A program made the translations under genes and the position numbers. Below the pieces are notes generated by a model that saw nothing but the letters and a program-made list of their open reading frames with translations, was not told the origin of the DNA and did not search any database. From Legionella cincinnatiensis (GTDB lineage Bacteria; Pseudomonadota; Gammaproteobacteria; Legionellales; Legionellaceae), in assembly GCF_900452415.1 (NCBI RefSeq), contig NZ_UGNX01000001.1, positions 3,038,001 to 3,102,000 of the forward strand: 64,000 nt of DNA. Direction: 5' to 3'. Shown in pieces: positions 62,628 to 64,000 of the stretch. How positions within the stretch are numbered: the first letter of the stretch is position 1; each line of letters begins with the position of its first letter.

Positions 62628-63704
62628 ATGCTGAAAAATTCTTATAAAATACTTGGTATTATTTTACTCATATCGACTAGTTCTTCCTTTGCCGCTTTAT
62701 ATCTAGAGACACCCATTCAAAAAGATTTATTGACTGATAGTAAGATGCATCTTTATCTCTGCGGCACGGGCGATCCAGAAGTGACGATGCAAGATATTCG
62801 TAAACCGGCCTGTCTTGCGATGATTGCCGATAAACAATTTATTTTGTTTGATGCAGGCGAAGGGGCATCACAAACTTTAGCGGCTATGGGTTTACCTTAC
62901 ACTGCAATTCATAATGTGTTTATCACTCATTGGCATTCAGATCATTTCAGTGGCTTAGGGCAAGTGATTAATGCGTCTTGGAATAATGGCCGTAATCAAC
63001 CTATCAATGTTTATGGGCCCTATGGAGTGAAGCAAGTTGTAAAAGGATTAGCAAAAGCCTATCAACTCGATGTAATTTTCCGTGCATCTAATAGTCAAGG
63101 AAGATTAGATCCACAGTTGGGGTTTGGGATCCCCAAATTAGTGGACGCAGTTAAGCATGATCAAACCGTTTATGATGCTCCAAACATTAAAATTACTGCG
63201 TTTCCTGTTTCTCATGAGCCTGTCTATCCGGCACTAGGATATGTGATACACTATAAAGGATGCAAAATAGTCATCAGCGGTGATACTAAAGTTAATTCTA
63301 CACTCGCAGCTCATGCTAAAAACGCTGATCTTTTAATTAATGAAGTGCTTAGTAATCCGTTAAATCAAGAAACGTATCAACAATCAGTGGCAAAAGGCAA
63401 TAAATTAGATGCTGAATTTTCGTTGGAAACTAAAAATTACCATTCTGATTCATTAGAACTTGCGAAAATGGCGCAACAAGCCAGAGTAAAACATTTGGTC
63501 TTGACTCATTTTGTACCAGCTATTCCAACGACATTGGATGCACAACAAGCTTTTGTCAAAGGAATGAATAAGTATTACACAGGACAAATGGCAATTAGCA
63601 CAGATAAAGATGAAATCATCATTGAATCAACAGGAGTTGGCAATTGTCAAATTCAATATAAATCGGCGCAACAACCCGTGATTCCGGTGTATAAAATTAA
63701 TTAA
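62628..63704 (+). CDS. Exported metallo-beta-lactamase-fold hydrolase
   Basis: This 358-residue protein has a signal peptide (about residues 1-23) and a metallo-beta-lactamase fold. The zinc motif HWHSDH is at residues 101-106. A GTGDP segment near residue 47, FDAGEGASQTLAAMG, FPVSHEPVYPALGYVI, VISGDTKVN and the last LVLTHFVP supply the other ligands and core strands. It resembles RNase Z/arylsulfatase-type (AtsA-like) members, but export makes a tRNA role unlikely; a small-molecule ester or sulfate hydrolase in the periplasm is more plausible. AAGGA precedes the start. It is the last gene of a three-gene operon. Confidence 0.87.
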   Translation: MLKNSYKILGIILLISTSSSFAALYLETPIQKDLLTDSKMHLYLCGTGDPEVTMQDIRKPACLAMIADKQFILFDAGEGASQTLAAMGLPYTAIHNVFITHWHSDHFSGLGQVINASWNNGRNQPINVYGPYGVKQVVKGLAKAYQLDVIFRASNSQGRLDPQLGFGIPKLVDAVKHDQTVYDAPNIKITAFPVSHEPVYPALGYVIHYKGCKIVISGDTKVNSTLAAHAKNADLLINEVLSNPLNQETYQQSVAKGNKLDAEFSLETKNYHSDSLELAKMAQQARVKHLVLTHFVPAIPTTLDAQQAFVKGMNKYYTGQMAISTDKDEIIIESTGVGNCQIQYKSAQQPVIPVYKIN

Positions 63705-63825
63705 CTTTTTAATGTAAACATCGGGGGTTATAATCAAATAAGAGATACAATAAAAACTGGTGATTTTTTATTTGCTTTAGGAAATTCGTTAATGTCTTCG
63801 ATGATTAAAGTGACCATGGTTTTTA

Positions 63826-64000
63826 CTACTCATGCCTGGAGGACTCCCCGATTTTCTTGTAATCTTGTTCACCAAAAATAGCAGAAGCAAATTCATAATA
63901 TTTAAACTCCAGCAAATTATTGCTAGGGTCTTTCAAGAAAAAAGAGTGATGCTCTATTCGAGTGTCTTTGAACCGTATTTTAGGTGGAATTTCAAAAGAA
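63826..64000 (-). CDS. VOC family protein, C-terminal part, cut by the window edge
   Basis: The minus strand at the right edge is open from the window end to a TAG at 63826-63828. The last 58 residues include IPPKIRFKDTRIEHHSFFLK, DPSNNLLEFKYYEF and FGEQDYKKIGES. The FFLKDPSNNLLEFK segment is the typical second-module end of glyoxalase/bleomycin-resistance (VOC) proteins, with the conserved metal-binding glutamate. The gene's start lies outside the window. It is convergent with the metallo-hydrolase gene. Confidence 0.82.
   Translation of the reverse strand, partial: SFEIPPKIRFKDTRIEHHSFFLKDPSNNLLEFKYYEFASAIFGEQDYKKIGESSRHE

Noticed and set aside
1-64000. CRISPR array, rRNA, tRNA or prophage structural genes.
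   Set aside because: I looked for regularly spaced direct repeats, cloverleaf-type sequences and phage proteins and saw none; the repeats found are palindromic and dispersed, not arrayed.

Overview
This window looks like the chromosome of a Legionella species or a very close relative. It is AT-rich. It carries a tolC-ttcA-proS neighbourhood and a SulP/carbonic-anhydrase fusion that I associate with Legionella. It also has several long, lysine/glutamate-rich or multi-membrane-span proteins that match no housekeeping family, some with acidic C-termini of the kind used as Dot/Icm type IV secretion signals. The species is inferred from gene content; no rRNA or tRNA gene is present to settle it.

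Layout. 0.4-8 kb is conserved core: an isoaspartate-methyltransferase-like gene, tolC, ttcA, a SulP-STAS-carbonic anhydrase fusion and proS. 8-15 kb holds a TauE/SafE permease with a small membrane partner, a Cys-rich lipoprotein, a DUF4349 membrane protein, a cysteine-dioxygenase-like cupin and an 838-residue putative effector with lipid-kinase-like motifs. 15-24 kb holds a second beta-carbonic anhydrase, an unusually short NAD-glutamate dehydrogenase, a TPR protein with an acidic tail, and metabolic enzymes. 24-25.2 kb is a decayed insertion flanked by 39-bp inverted repeats; it contains the remains of an IS5-type transposase and a GIY-YIG nuclease. 25-30 kb is mostly unrecognised exported or membrane proteins, including a tandem pair of paralogues.

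30-48 kb resumes with NAD salvage (pncB-pncA overlapping), a SyrP-like dioxygenase/FkbM methyltransferase operon, an Lhr helicase, an AI-2E-type permease, a membrane protein with three YbjQ-type repeats, and an envelope-sugar group (GT2-GtrA fusion, ArnT-like GT-C, exported NodB deacetylase). 48.6-54.9 kb is the mobile part. It contains a complete IS66-type element with perfect 12-bp ends and an 8-bp target duplication, a GC-rich 44-bp-arm palindrome, and a decayed ISKra4-type element inside nested inverted repeats that also enclose an F-box/ankyrin-like gene. 55-64 kb returns to conserved genes (YggU, a beta-barrel protein, a fused double ABC ATPase, parE) and ends with an operon of two paralogous small proteins plus an exported metallo-beta-lactamase-fold hydrolase. 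A VOC gene is cut by the right edge.

A recurring theme is dispersed intergenic palindromic repeats. I see two families of about 100-120 bp, each in both orientations, plus scattered short copies of a mobile-element tip related to GAATTGTCAACACATCC. They sit at gene ends and some probably act as terminators. No CRISPR array, tRNA or rRNA was seen.
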